DNA of 64,000 nt from Nomia melanderi. Lineage: Eukaryota > Arthropoda > Insecta > Hymenoptera > Halictidae. A program made the position numbers and the translations under genes. Positions 11,301-23,677 of the stretch are shown here, piece after piece. The stretch spans positions 5,580,001-5,644,000 of the forward strand of contig NW_027475133.1 in NCBI RefSeq assembly GCF_051020985.1, in the 5' to 3' direction. Within the stretch, counting starts at the first letter, position 1; every line of letters begins with the position of its first letter. The notes below the pieces were generated by a model, which saw only the letters and a list, made by a program, of their open reading frames with translations, did no database searches and was not told where the DNA came from.

Positions 11301-12424
11301 GCCGGACATTCAGGGTCAGGGGAAAATCCAATATATATCTGGTGATATCTCGGGTGCTATTAGAGATAGCGCAATAAATCAAAGTGCATTGTCTGTAGGA
11401 GGCCCTGGCGCATGAATCTGTGCAGCGGGAACGACCTCGGAACACCAGGGGCCTAGAAAACCACAGTCTTATGGGGCCGGACACTCAGGGTCAGTGAAAA
11501 ATCCAATATATATCTGGTGATATCTCGGGTGCTATTACAGATAGCGCAATAAATCAAAGTGCATTGTCTGTAGGAGGCCCTGGCGCATGCATCTGTGCAG
11601 CGGGAACGACCTCGGACCACCAGCGGCCGAGAAAACCACAGTCTCATGGGGCCGGACGCTCAGGGTCAGTGAAAAATCCAATATATATCTGGTGATATCT
11701 CGGGTGCTATTAGAGATAGCGCAATAAACCAAAGTGAATTATCTGCAGGAGGCCCTGGCGCATGAATCTGTGCAACGGGAACGACCTCGGACCACCAGGG
11801 GCCGAGAAAACCACAGTCTCATGGGGCCGGATACTCAGGGTCAGGGGAAAATCCAATATAGATCTGGTGATATCTCGGGTGCTATTACAGATAGCGCAAT
11901 AAATCATAGTGCATTGTCTGTAGGAGGCCCTGGCGCATGAATCTGGCCAGCGGGAACGACCTCGGACCACCAGCGGCCGAGAAAACCACCGTCTCATGGG
12001 GCCGGACACTCAGGGTCGGGGAAAAATCCAATATATATCTGGTGATATCTCGGGTGCTATTAGAGATAGCGCAATAAACCAAAGTGAATTGTCTGCAGGA
12101 GGCCCTGGCGCATGAATCTGTGCAGCGGGAACGACCACGGACCACCAGGGGCCGAGAAAACCGCAGTCTCATGGGGCCGGACACTCAGGGTCAGGGAAAA
12201 ATCCAATATATATCTGGTGATATCTCGGGCGCTATTAGAGATAGCGCAATAAATCAAAGTGCATTGTCTGTAGGAGGCCCTGGCGCATGAATCTGTGCAG
12301 CGGGAACGACCTCGGAACACCAGGGGCCGAGAAAACCACCGTCTCATGGGGCAGGACACTCAGGGTCAGTGAAAAATCCAATATATATCTGGTGATATCT
12401 CGGGTGCTATTACAGATAGAACAA
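8400..12424. repeat. Higher-order repeat: 12-mer followed by an 11-mer copy
   Basis: Unit 1 is about 8,400-10,499 (12 monomers). Unit 2 begins at about 10,500, matching at offset 2,100 as far as about 11,590, then at offset 1,925 from about 11,655 to about 12,424. One monomer is therefore missing from unit 2, close to GCATGCATCTG (11,586). Shared series: GAATGTGTGC, CTGGTGCATG, ACGACCCCGG, GGACATTCAGGG, GGCCTAG, GCAACGG with TATAGATCTGG, CTGGCCAGCGG, GACCACGGACC. Confidence 0.88.
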
Positions 12425-15179
12425 TAAATCAAAGTGCATTGTCTGTAGGAGGCCCTGGCGCATGAATCTGTGCAGCGGGAACAACCTCGGACCACCAGGG
12501 GCCGAGAAAACCGCAGTCTCATGGGGCCGGACACTCAGGGTCAGGGAAAAATCCAATATATATCTGGTGATATCTCGGGCGCTATTAGAGATACCGCAAT
12601 AAGCCAAAGGGAATTATCTGCAGGAGGCCCTGGCGCATGCATCAGTGCAGCGGGAACGACCTAGGACCACCAGGGGCCGAGAAAACCACAGTCTCATGGG
12701 GCCGGATACTCAGGGTCAGGGGAAAATCCAATATAGATCTGGTAATATCTCGGGTGCTATTACAGATAGCGCAATAAATCATAGTGCATTGTCTGTAGGA
12801 GGCCCTGGCGCATGAATCTGTGCAGCGGGAACGACCTAGGACCACCAGGGGCCGAGAAAACTACAGTCTCATGGGGCCGGACACTCAGGGTCAGGGGAAA
12901 ATCCAATATATATCTGGTGATATCTCGGGTGCTATTAGAGATAGCGCAATAAACCAAGGTGAATTATCTGCAGGAGGCCCTGGCGCATGAATCTGTGCAA
13001 CGGGAACGACCTCGGACCACCAGGGGCCGCGAAAACGACAGTCTCAAGGGGCCGGACACTCAGGGTCAGGGGAAAATCCAATATATATCTGGTGATATCT
13101 CTGGTGCTATTACAGATAGCGCAATAAATCAAAGTACATTGTCTGTAGGAGGCCCTGGCGCATAAATGTGGCCAGCGGGACGACCTCGGACCATCAGGGG
13201 CCGAGAAAACCACCGTCTCATGGGGCCGGACACTCAGGGTCAGGGGAAAATCCAATATTTATCTGGTGATATCTTGGGTGCTATTACAGATAGCGCAATA
13301 AATCAAAGTGCATTGTCTGTAGGAGGCCCTGGCGCATGAATCTGTGCAGCGGGAACGACCTCGAACCACCAGGGGCCGAGAAAACCACCGTCCCGAGGGG
13401 CCGGACACTTAGGGTCAGTGAAAAATCCAATATCTATCTGGTGATATCTCGGGTGCTATTACAGATAGCGCAATAAATCAAAGTGCATTGTCTGTAGGAG
13501 GCCCTGGCGCATGAATCTGTGCAGCGGCAACGACCTCGGACCACCAGGGGCCGAGAAAACCGCAGTCTCATGTTGCCGGACACTCAGGGTCAGGGAAAAA
13601 TCCAATATATATCTGGTGACATCTCGGGCGCTATTAGAGATAGCGCAATAAGCCAAAGGGAATTATCTGCAGCAGGCCCTGGCGCATGCATCAGTGCAGC
13701 GGGAACGACCTCGGACCACCAGGGGTCGAAAAAACCACAGTCTCATGGGGCCGGACACTCAGGGTCAGGGAAAAATCCAATATATATCTGGTGATATCTC
13801 GGGTGCTATTACAGATAGCGCAATAAATCAAAGTGCATTGTCTGTAGGAGGCCCTGGCGCATGAATCTGTGCAGCGGGAACGACCTCGGACCACCAGGGG
13901 CCGTGAAAACCACAGTCTCATGGGGCCGGACACTCATGGTCAGGGGAAAATCCAATATATATCTGCTGATATCTCGGGTGCTATTAAAGATAGCGCAATA
14001 AACTAAAGTGAATTATCTGCAGGAGGCCCTGGCGCATGAATGTGTGCAGCGGGAACGACCTCGGACCACCAGGGGCCGAGAAAACCGCAGTCTCATGTTG
14101 CCGGACACTCAGGGTCAGGGAAAAATCCAATATATATCTGGTGATATCTCGGGCGCTATTAGAGATAGCGCAATAAGCCAAAGGGAATTATCTGCAGGAG
14201 GCCCTGGCGCATGCATCAGTGCAGCGGGAACGACCTCGGAACACCAGGGGCCGAGAAAACCACCGTCTCATGGGGCAGGACACTCAGGGTCAGTGAAAAA
14301 TCCAATATATATCTGGTGATATCTCGGGTGCTATTACAGATAGCGCAATAAATCAAAGTGCATTGTCTGTAGGAGACGCTGGCGCATGAACCTGTGCAGC
14401 GGGAACGTTCTCGGACCACCAGGGGCCGAGAAAACGACCGTCTCATCGGGCCGGACGCTCAGGGTCAGTGAAAAATCCAATATATATCTGGTGATATCTC
14501 GGGTGCTATTAGAGACAGCGCAATAAACCGAAGTGAATTATCTGCAGGAGGCCCTGGCGCATGAATCTGTGCAGCGGGAACGACCTCGGACCACCAGGGG
14601 CCGAAAAAACCACAGTCTCATGGGGCCGGACGCTCAGGGTCAGTGAAAAATCCAATATATATCTGGTGATATCTCGGGTGCTATTAGAGATAGCGCAATA
14701 AACCAAAGTGAATTATCTGCAGGAGGCCCTGGCGCATGAATCTGTGCAACGGGAACGACCTCGGACCACCAGGGGCCGAGAAAACCACAGTCTCATGGGG
14801 CCGGATACTCAGGGTCAGGGGAAAATCCAATATAGATCTGGTGATATCTCGGGTGCTATTACAGATAGCGCAATAAATCATAGTGCATTGTCTGTAGGAG
14901 GCCCTGGCGCATGAATCTGTGCAGCGGGAACGACCTCGGAACACCAGGGGCCGAGAAAACCACCGTCTCATGGGGCAGGACACTCAGGGTCAGTGAAAAA
15001 TCCAATATATATCTGGTGATATCTCGGGTGCTATTACAGATAGCGCAATAAATCAAAGTGCATTGTCTGTAGGAGACGCTGGCGCATGAATCTGTGCAGC
15101 GGGAACGACCTCGGACCACCAGCGGCCGAGAAAACCACAGTCTCATGGGGCCGGACACTCAGGGTCAGGGGAAAATCCA
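12425..15179. repeat. Mosaic satellite segment related to 16.9-18.3 kb
   Basis: About 16 monomers. From 12,870 to about 13,430 it matches 16,894-17,453 at offset 4,024, including the one-base loss in AGCGGGACGACC (13,189 and 17,213) and AAAGTACATTG. The segment at 13,984-14,210 matches 17,658-17,884 (GTCTCATGTTGCCGG, GCATGCATCAGTGC). The run near 14,360-14,450 with GGAGACGCTGG and GAACGTTCTCGG matches 18,203 and the start of the window. Confidence 0.78.
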
Positions 15180-16980
15180 GTATATATCTGGTGATATCTC
15201 GGGTGCTATTAGAGATAGCGCAATAAACCAAAGTGAATTATCTGCAGGAGGCCCTGGCGCATGAATCTGTGCAGCGGGAACGACCTCGGACCACCAGGGG
15301 CCGAAAAAACCACAGTCTCATGGGGCCGGACGCTCAGGGTCAGTGAAAAATCCAATATATATCTGGTGATATCTCGGGTGCTATTAGAGATAGCGCAATA
15401 AACCAAAGTGAATTATCTGCAGGAGGCCCTGGCGCATGAATCTGTGCAACGGGAACGACCTCGGACCACCAGGGGCCGAGAAAACCACAGTCTCATGGGG
15501 CCGGATACTCAGGGTCAGGGGAAAATCCAATATATATCTGGTGATATCTCGGGTGCTATTACAGATAGCGCAATAAATCATAGTGCATTGTCTGTAGGAG
15601 GCCCTGGCGCATGAATCTGGCCAGCGGGAACGACCTCGGACCACCAGCGGCCGAGAAAACCACCGTCTCATGGGGCCGGACACTCAGGGTCGGGGAAAAA
15701 TCCAATATATATCTGGTGATATCTCGGGTGCTATTAGAGATAGCGCAATAAATCAAAGTGCATTGTCTGTAGGAGGCCCTGGCGCATGAATCTGTGCAGC
15801 GGGAACAACCTCGGACCACCAGGGGCCGAGAAAACCGCAGTCTGATGGGGCCGGACACTCAGGGTCAGGGAAAAATCCAATATATATCTGGTGATATCTC
15901 GGGCGCTATTAGAGATAGCGCAATAAGCCAAAGGGAATTATCTGCAGGAGGCCCTGGCGCATGCATCAGTGCAGCGGGAACGACCTAGGACCACCAGGGG
16001 CCGAGAAAACCACAGTCTCATGGGGCCGGATACTCAGGGTCAGGGGAAAATCCAATATATATCTGGTGATATCTCGGGTGCTATTAGAGATAGCGCAATA
16101 AACCAAAGTGAATTATCTGCAGGAGGCCCTGGCGCATGAATCTGTGCAGCGGGAACGACCTCGGACCACCAGGGGCCGAAAAAACCACAGTCTCATGGGG
16201 CCGGACGCTCAGGGTCAGTGAAAAATCCAATATATATCTGGTGATATCTCGGGTGCTATTAGAGATAGCGCAATAAACCAAAGTGAATTATCTGCAGGAG
16301 GCCCTGGCGCATGAATCTGTGCAACGGGAACGACCTCGGACCACCAGGGGCCGAGAAAACCACAGTCTCATGGGGCCGGATACTCAGGGTCAGGGGAAAA
16401 TCCAATATATATCTGGTGATATCTCGGGTGCTATTACAGATAGCGCAATAAATCATAGTGCATTGTCTGTAGGAGGCCCTGGCGCATGAATCTGGCCAGC
16501 GGGAACGACCTCGGACCACCAGGGGCCGAGAAAACCACCGTCTCATGGGGCCGGACACTCAGGGTCGGGGAAAAATCCAATATATATCTGGTGATATCTC
16601 GGGTGCTATTAGAGATAGCGCAATAAATCAAAGTGCATTGTCTGTAGGAGGCCCTGGCGCATGAATCTGTGCAGCGGGAACAACCTCGGACCACCAGGGG
16701 CCGAGAAAACCGCAGTCTGATGGGGCCGGACACTCAGGGTCAGGGAAAAATCCAATATATATCTGGTGATATCTCGGGCGCTATTAGAGATAGCGCAATA
16801 AGCCAAAGGGAATTATCTGCAGGAGGCCCTGGCGCATGCATCAGTGCAGCGGGAACGACCTAGGACCACCAGGGGCCGAGAAAACCACAGTCTCATGGGG
16901 CCGGATACTCAGGGTCAGGGGAAAATCCAATATATATCTGGTGATATCTCGGGTGCTATTAGAGATAGCGCAATAAACCA
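15180..16980. repeat. Tandem 5-mer higher-order repeat (875 bp, two copies)
   Basis: Copy 1 is about 15,180-16,054 and copy 2 about 16,055-16,980, offset 875. Each copy runs through CCGAAAAAACC, GTGCAACGG, CTGGCCAGCGG, GGGAACAACC with GTCTGATGGGG, and GCATGCATCAGTGC with GACCTAGG. One visible difference is CCAGCGGCCG in copy 1 against CCAGGGGCCG in copy 2. Its component monomers differ from those of the 4.85-6.7 kb 5-mer, so this is an independent event. Confidence 0.9.
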
Positions 16981-18202
16981 AGGTGAATTATCTGCAGGAG
17001 GCCCTGGCGCATGAATCTGTGCAACGGGAACGACCTCGGACCACCAGGGGCCGCGAAAACGACAGTCTCAAGGGGCCGGACACTCAGGGTCAGGGGAAAA
17101 TCCAATATATATCTGGTGATATCTCTGGTGCTATTACAGATAGCGCAATAAATCAAAGTACATTGTCTGTAGGAGGCCCTGGCGCATAAATGTGGCCAGC
17201 GGGACGACCTCGGACCATCAGGGGCCGAGAAAACCACCGTCTCATGGGGCCGGACACTCAGGGTCAGGGGAAAATCCAATATTTATCTGGTGATATCTTG
17301 GGTGCTATTACAGATAGCGCAATAAATCAAAGTGCATTGTCTGTAGGAGGCCCTGGCGCATGAATCTGTGCAGCGGGAACGACCTCGGACCACCAGGGGC
17401 CGAGAAAACCACCGTCCCGAGGGGCCGGACACTTAGGGTCAGTGAAAAATTCAATATATATCTGGTGATATCTTGGGTGCTATTAGAGATAGCGCAATAA
17501 ACCAAAGTGAATTATCTGCAGGAGGCCCTGGCGCATGAATCTGTGCAACGGGAACGACCTCGGACCACCAGGGGTCGAAAAAACCACAGTCTCATGGGGC
17601 CGGACACTCAGGGTCAGGGAAAAATCCAATATATATCTGGTGATATCTCGGGTGCTATTACAGATAGCGCAATAAACTAAAGTGAATTATCTGCAGGAGG
17701 CCCTGGCGCATGAATGTGTGCAGCGGGAACGACCTCGGACCACCAGGGGCCGAGAAAACCGCAGTCTCATGTTGCCGGACACTCAGGGTCAGGGAAAAAT
17801 CCAATATATATCTGGTGATATCTCGGGCGCTATTAGAGATAGCGCAATAAGCCAAAGGGAATTATCTGCAGGAGGCCCTGGCGCATGCATCAGTGCAGCG
17901 GGAACGGCCTAGGACCACCAGGGGCCGAGAAAACCACAGTCTCATGGGGCCGGATACTCAGGGTCAGGGGAAAATCCAATATATATCTGGTGATATCTCG
18001 GGTGCTATTAGAGATAGCGCAATAAATCAAAGTGCATTGTCTGTAGGAGGCCCTGGCGCATGAATCTGTGCAGCGGGAACGACCTCGGAACACCAGGGGC
18101 CGAGAAAACCACCGTCTCATGGGGCAGGACACTCAGGATCAGTGAAAAATCCAATATATATCTGGTGATATCTCGGGTGCTATTACAGATAGCGCAATAA
18201 AT
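16981..18202. repeat. Mosaic satellite segment
   Basis: About seven monomers repeating blocks of the 12.9-14.3 kb region, including the shortened 174-base unit with AGCGGGACGACC (about 17,205-17,215) and CCGTCCCGAGGGGCC (about 17,412). No other sequence type is present. Confidence 0.78.
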
Positions 18203-19131
18203 CAAAGTGCATTGTCTGTAGGAGACGCTGGCGCATGAACCTGTGCAGCGGGAACGTTCTCGGACCACCAGGGGCCGAGAAAACGACCGTCTCATCGGGC
18301 CGGACGCTCAGGGTCAGTGAAAAATCCAATATATATCTGGTGATATCTCGGGTGCTATTAGAGACAGCCCAATAAACCGAAGTGAATTATCTGCAGGAGG
18401 CCCTGGCGCATGAATCTGTGCAACGGCAACGACCTCGGACCACCAGGGGCCGAGAAAACCACAGTCTCATGGGGCCGGATACTCAGGGTCAGGGGAAAAT
18501 CCAATATAGATCTGGTGATATCTCGGGTGCTATTACAGATAGCGCAATAAATCATAGTGCATTGTCTGTAGGAGGCCCTGGCGCATGAATCTGGCCAGCG
18601 GGAACGACCTCGGACCACCAGCGGTCGAGAAAACCACCGTCTCATGGGGCCGGACACTCAGGGTCGGGGAAAAATCCAATATATATCTGGTGATATCTCG
18701 GGTGCTATTAGAGATAGCGCAATAAACCAAAGTGAATTGTCTGCAGGAGGCCCTGGCGCATGAATCTGTGCAGCGGGAACGATCTCGGACCATCAGGGGC
18801 CGAGACATCCACCGTCTCATGGGGCCGGACACTCAGGGTCAGGGAAAAATCCAATATATATCTGGTGATATCTCGGGTGCTATTACAGATAGCGCAATAA
18901 ATCAAAGTGCATTGTCTGTAGGAGGCCCTGGCGCATGAATCTGTGCAGCGGGAACGACCTCGGACCACCAGGGGCCGAGAAAACCACAGTCTCATCGGGC
19001 CGGACAATCAGGGTCAGGGGAAAATCCAATATATATCTGGTGATATCTCGGGTGCTATTACAGATAGAGCAATAAATCAAAGTGCATTGTCTGTAGGAGG
19101 CCCTGGCGCATGAATCTGTGCAGCGGGAACA
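18203..19131. repeat. Second copy of the window-start block
   Basis: This matches 1-930 unit for unit at offset 18,202. It keeps GGAGACGCTGG, GTGCAACGG (here GCAACGGCAACG), CTGGCCAGCGG, GAGACATCCACCG and GGACAATCAGGG in the same order. The retention of order over 18 kb implies block duplication rather than independent mutation. Confidence 0.8.
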
Positions 19132-20270
19132 ACCTCGGACCACCAGGGGCCGAAAAAACCACAGTCTCATGGGGCCGGACACTCAGGGTCAGGGAAAAAT
19201 CCAATATATATCTTGTGATATCTCGGGTGCTATTACAGATAGCGCAATAAATCAAAGTGCATTGTCTGTAGGAGGCCCTGGCGCATGAATGTGTGCAGCG
19301 GGAACGACCTCGGGCCACCAGGAGCCGAGAAAACCGCAGTCTCATGGGGCCGGACACTCAGGGTCAGGGAAAAATCCAATATATATCTGGTGATATCTCG
19401 GGCGCTATTAGAGATAGCGCAATAAGCCAAAGGGAATTATCTGCAGGAGGCCCTGGCGCATGCATCTGTGCAGCGGGAACGACCTAGGACCACCAGGGAC
19501 CGAGAAAACCACCGTCTCATGGGGCCGGACACTCAGGGTAAGGGAAAAATCCAATATATATCTGGTGATATCTCGGGTGCTATTAGAGATAGCGTAATAA
19601 ACCAAAGTGAATTATCTGCAGGAGGCCCTGGCGCAAGAATCTGTGCAGCGGGAACGACCTCACACCACCAGGGGCCGAGAAAACCACCGTCTCATGGGGC
19701 CGGACACTCTGGGTCAGCGAAAAATCCAATATATATGTGGTGATATCTCGGGTGCTATTACAGATAGCGCAATAAATCAAAGTGCATTGTCTGTAGGAGG
19801 CCCTGGCGCATGAATCTGTGCAGCGGGAACGACCTCGGACCACCAGGGGCCGATAAAACTACAGTCTCATGCGGCCGGACACTCAGGGTCTGGGGAAAAT
19901 CCAATATATATCTGGTGATATCTCCGGTCCTATTACAGATAGCGAAATAAATTAAAGTGCATTGTCTGTAGGAGGCCCTGGCGCATGAATCTGTGCAGCG
20001 GGAACGACCTCAGACCACCAGGGGCCGAGGAAACCACAGTCTCATGGGGCCGGACACTCAGGGTCAGGGAAAAATCCAATATATATCTGGTGATATCTTG
20101 GGTGCTATTAGATATAGCGCAATAAACCAAAGTGAATTATCTGCAGGAGGCCCTGGCGCATGAATCTGTGCAACGGGAACGACCTCGGACAACCAGGGGC
20201 CGAAAAATCCACAGTCTCATGGGGCCGGACACTCAGGGTCGGGGAAAAATCCAATATATATCTGGTGATA
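19132..20270. repeat. Satellite monomers between duplicated blocks
   Basis: About six and a half monomers. The part with GACACTCTGGGTCAGCG and TATGTGGTGATATC (about 19,700-19,740), followed by CCGATAAAACTAC and ATGCGGCCGG, recurs near 33,530-33,710 and 40,350-40,530. The unit at about 19,910-19,930 has TCTCCGGTCCTATT, also seen near 20,630, 33,750 and 40,573. Confidence 0.75.
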
Positions 20271-21350
20271 TCTTGGGTGCTATTAGAGATAGCGTAATAA
20301 ACCAAAGTGAATTATCTGCATGAGGCCCTGGCGCAAGAATCTTTGCAGCGGGAACGACCTCGGACCACCAGGGGCCGAGACAACAACCGTCTCATGGGGC
20401 CGGACACTCAGGGTCAGGGAAAAATCCAATATATATCTGGTGATATCTTGGGTGCTATTAGAGATAGCGCAATAAACCAAAGTGAGTTATCTGCAGGAGG
20501 CCCTGGCGCCTGAAGCTGGGCAGCGGGAACGACCTCGGACCACCAGGGGCCGAGAAAACCACAGTCTCATGGGGCCGGACACTCAGGGTCTGGGGAAAAT
20601 CCAATATATATCTGGTGATATCTCCGGTCCTATTACAGATAGCGAAATAAATCAAAGTGCATTGTCTGTAGGAGGCCCTGGCGCATGAATCTGTGCAGCG
20701 GGAACAACCTCGGACCACCAGGGGCCGAGAAAACCACAGTCTCATGGGGCCGGACACTCAGGGTCAGGGCAAAATCCAATATATATCTGGTGATATCTCG
20801 GGTGCTATTAGAGATAGCGCAATAAACCATAGTGAATTATCTGCAGGAGGCCCTGGCGCATGAATGTGTGCAGCGGGAACGACCTCGGACCACCAGGGGC
20901 CGAGAAAACCGCAGTCTCATGGGGCCGGACACTCAGGGTCAGGGAAAAATCCAATATATATCTGTTGATATCTCGGGCGCTATTAGAGATAGCGCAATAA
21001 ACCAAAGTGAATTATCTGCAGGAGGCCCTGGCGCATGAATCTGTGCAGCGGGAACGACCTCGGACCACCAGGGGCCGAGAAAACAACCGTCTCATGGGGC
21101 CGGACACTCAGGGTCAGGGAAAAATCCAATATATATCTGGTGATATCTCGGGTGCTATTAGAGATAGCGCAATAAACCAAAGTGAGTTATCTGCAGGAGG
21201 CCCTGGCGCCTGAAGCTGTGCAGCGGGAACGACCTCGGACCACCAGGGGCCGAGGAAAGCACCGTCTCGAGGGGGCCGGACACTCTGGGCCAGGGAAAAA
21301 TCCAATATATATGTGGTGATATCTCGGGTGCTATTACAGATAACGCAATA
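20271..21350. repeat. Copy of 2.6-3.85 kb lacking one monomer
   Basis: The offset to 2,632-2,900 is 17,675 bases (101 units) and to 3,332-3,850 is 17,500 (100 units), so one monomer is missing here relative to the earlier block. Shared marks are GAGACAACAACCG, GCGCCTGAAGCTGGGC, TCTGTTGATATCTCGGGCGC and the CTCGAG one-base insertion (3,766 and 21,266). Confidence 0.8.
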
Positions 21351-23677
21351 AATCAAAGTGCATTGTCTGTAGGAGGCCCTGGCGCATGAACCTGTGCAGC
21401 GGGAACGACCTCGGACCACCAGGGGCCGAGAAAACGACCGTCTCATGGGGCCGGACGCTCAGGGTCTGTGAAAAATCCAATATATATCTGGTGATATCTC
21501 GGGTGCTATTACAGATAGCGCAATAAATCAAAGGGCATTGTCTGTAGGAGGCCCTGGCGCATGAACCTGTGCAGCGGCAACGACCTCGGACCACCAGGGG
21601 CCGAGAAAACCACAGTCTCATGGGGCCGGACACTCAGGGTCAGGGGAAAATCCAATATAGATCTGGTGATATCTCGGGTGCTATTACAGATAGCGCAATA
21701 AATCAAAGTGCATTGTCTGTAGGAGGCCCTGGCGGATGAATCTGTGCAGCGGTAACGACCTCGGACCACCAGGGGCCGAGAAAACCACAGTCTCATGGGG
21801 CCGGACACTCAGGGTCAGGGGAAAATCCAGTATATATCTGGTGATATCTCGGGTGCTATTAGAGATAGCGCAATAAACCAAAGTGAATTATGTGCAGGAT
21901 GCCCTGGAGCATGAATCTGTGCAAGCGGGAACGTCCTCGGACCTCCAGGGGCCGAGACAACCACCGTCTCATGGGGCCGGACACTCAGGGTCAGGGTAAA
22001 ATCCAATATATATCTGGTGATATCTCGGGTGCTATTACAGATAGCGAAATAAATGAAAGTGCATTGTCTGTAGGAGGCCCTGGCGCATGAATCTGTGCAG
22101 CGGGAACGACGTCGGACCACCAGGGGCCGAAAAAACCACAGTCTCATGGAGCCGGACCCTCATGGTCAGGGTAAAATCCAATATATATCTGGTGATATCT
22201 CGTGTGCTATTACAGATAGCGCAATAAATCAAAGTGCATTGTCTGTAGGAGGCCCTGGCGCATGAATCTGTTCAGCGGGAACGACCTCGGACCACCAGGG
22301 GCCGAGAAAACCACAGTCTCATGGGGCCGGACACTCATGGTCAGGGGAAAATCCAATATATATCTGGTGATATCTCGGGTGCTATTAGAGATAGCGCAGT
22401 AAACCAAAGTGAATTATCTGCAGGAGGCCCTGGCGCATGAATGTGTGCAGCGGGAACGACCTCGGACCACCAGGGGCCGAAAAAACCACAGTCTCATGGG
22501 GCCGGATACTCAGGGTCAGGGGAAAATTCAATATAGATCTGGTGATATCTCGGGTGCTATTACAGATAGCGCAATAAATCAAAGTGCATTGTCTGTAGGA
22601 GGCCCTGGCGCATGAATCTGTGCAGCGGGAACGACCTCGGACCACCAGGGGCCGAGAAAACCGCAGTCTCATGGGGCCGGACACTCAGGGTCAGGGAAAA
22701 ATCCAATATATATCTGTTGATATCTCGGGCGCTATTAGAGATAGCGCAATAAACCAAAGTGAATTATCTGCAGGAGGCCCTGGCGCATGAATCTGTGCAG
22801 CGGGAACGACCACGGACCACCAGGGGCCGAGAAAACCACCGTCTCATGGGGCCGGACACTCAGGGTCAGGGAAAAATCCAATATATATCTGGTGATATCT
22901 CGGGTGCTATTAGAGATAGCGCAATAAACCAAAGTGAGTTATCTGCAGGAGGCCCTGGCGCCTGAAGCTGTGCAGCGGGAACGACCTCGGACCACCAGGG
23001 GCCGAGGAAAGCACCGTCTCGAGGGGGCCGGACACTCAGGGTCAGGGGAAAATCCAATATAGATCTGGTGATATCTCGGGTGCTATTACAGATAGCGCAA
23101 TAAATCAAAGTGCATTGTCTGTAGGAGGCCCTGGCGCATGAACCTGTGCAGCGGGAACGACCTCGGACCACCAGGGGCCGAGAAAACGACCGTCTCATGG
23201 GGCCGGACGCTCAGGGTCAGTGAAAAATCCAATATATATCTGGTGATATCTCGGGTGCTATTACAGATAGCGAAATAAATCAAAGTGCATTGTCTGTAGG
23301 AGGCCCTGGCGCATGAATCTGTGCAGCGGGAACGACCTCGGACCACCAGGGGCCGAGAAAACCACAGTCTCATGGGGCCGGACACTCAGGGTCAGGGGAA
23401 AATCCAATATATATCTGGTGATATCTCGGGTGCTATTAGAGATAGCGCAGTAAACCAAAGTGAATTATCTGCAGGAGGCCCTGGCGCATGAATGTGTGCA
23501 GCGGGAACGACCTCGGACCACCAGGGGCCGAAAAAACCACCGTCTCATGGGGCCGGATACTCAGGGTCAGGGGAAAATTCAATATAGATCTGGTGATATC
23601 TCGGGCGCTATTAGAGATAGCGCAATAAACCAAAGTGAGTTATCTGCAGGAGGCCCTGGCGCCTGAAGCTGTGCAGC
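21351..23677. repeat. Mosaic satellite segment
   Basis: About 13 monomers. The part at 22,035-22,560 matches 34,634-35,159 at offset 12,599 (CTCATGGTCAGGGTAAAATCC, TCTCGTGTGC, GCAGTAAACC). One unit carries the insertion GTGCAAGCGGG (about 21,920) and another CTCGAG (23,018-23,023); each adds one base. Only satellite is present. Confidence 0.78.
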
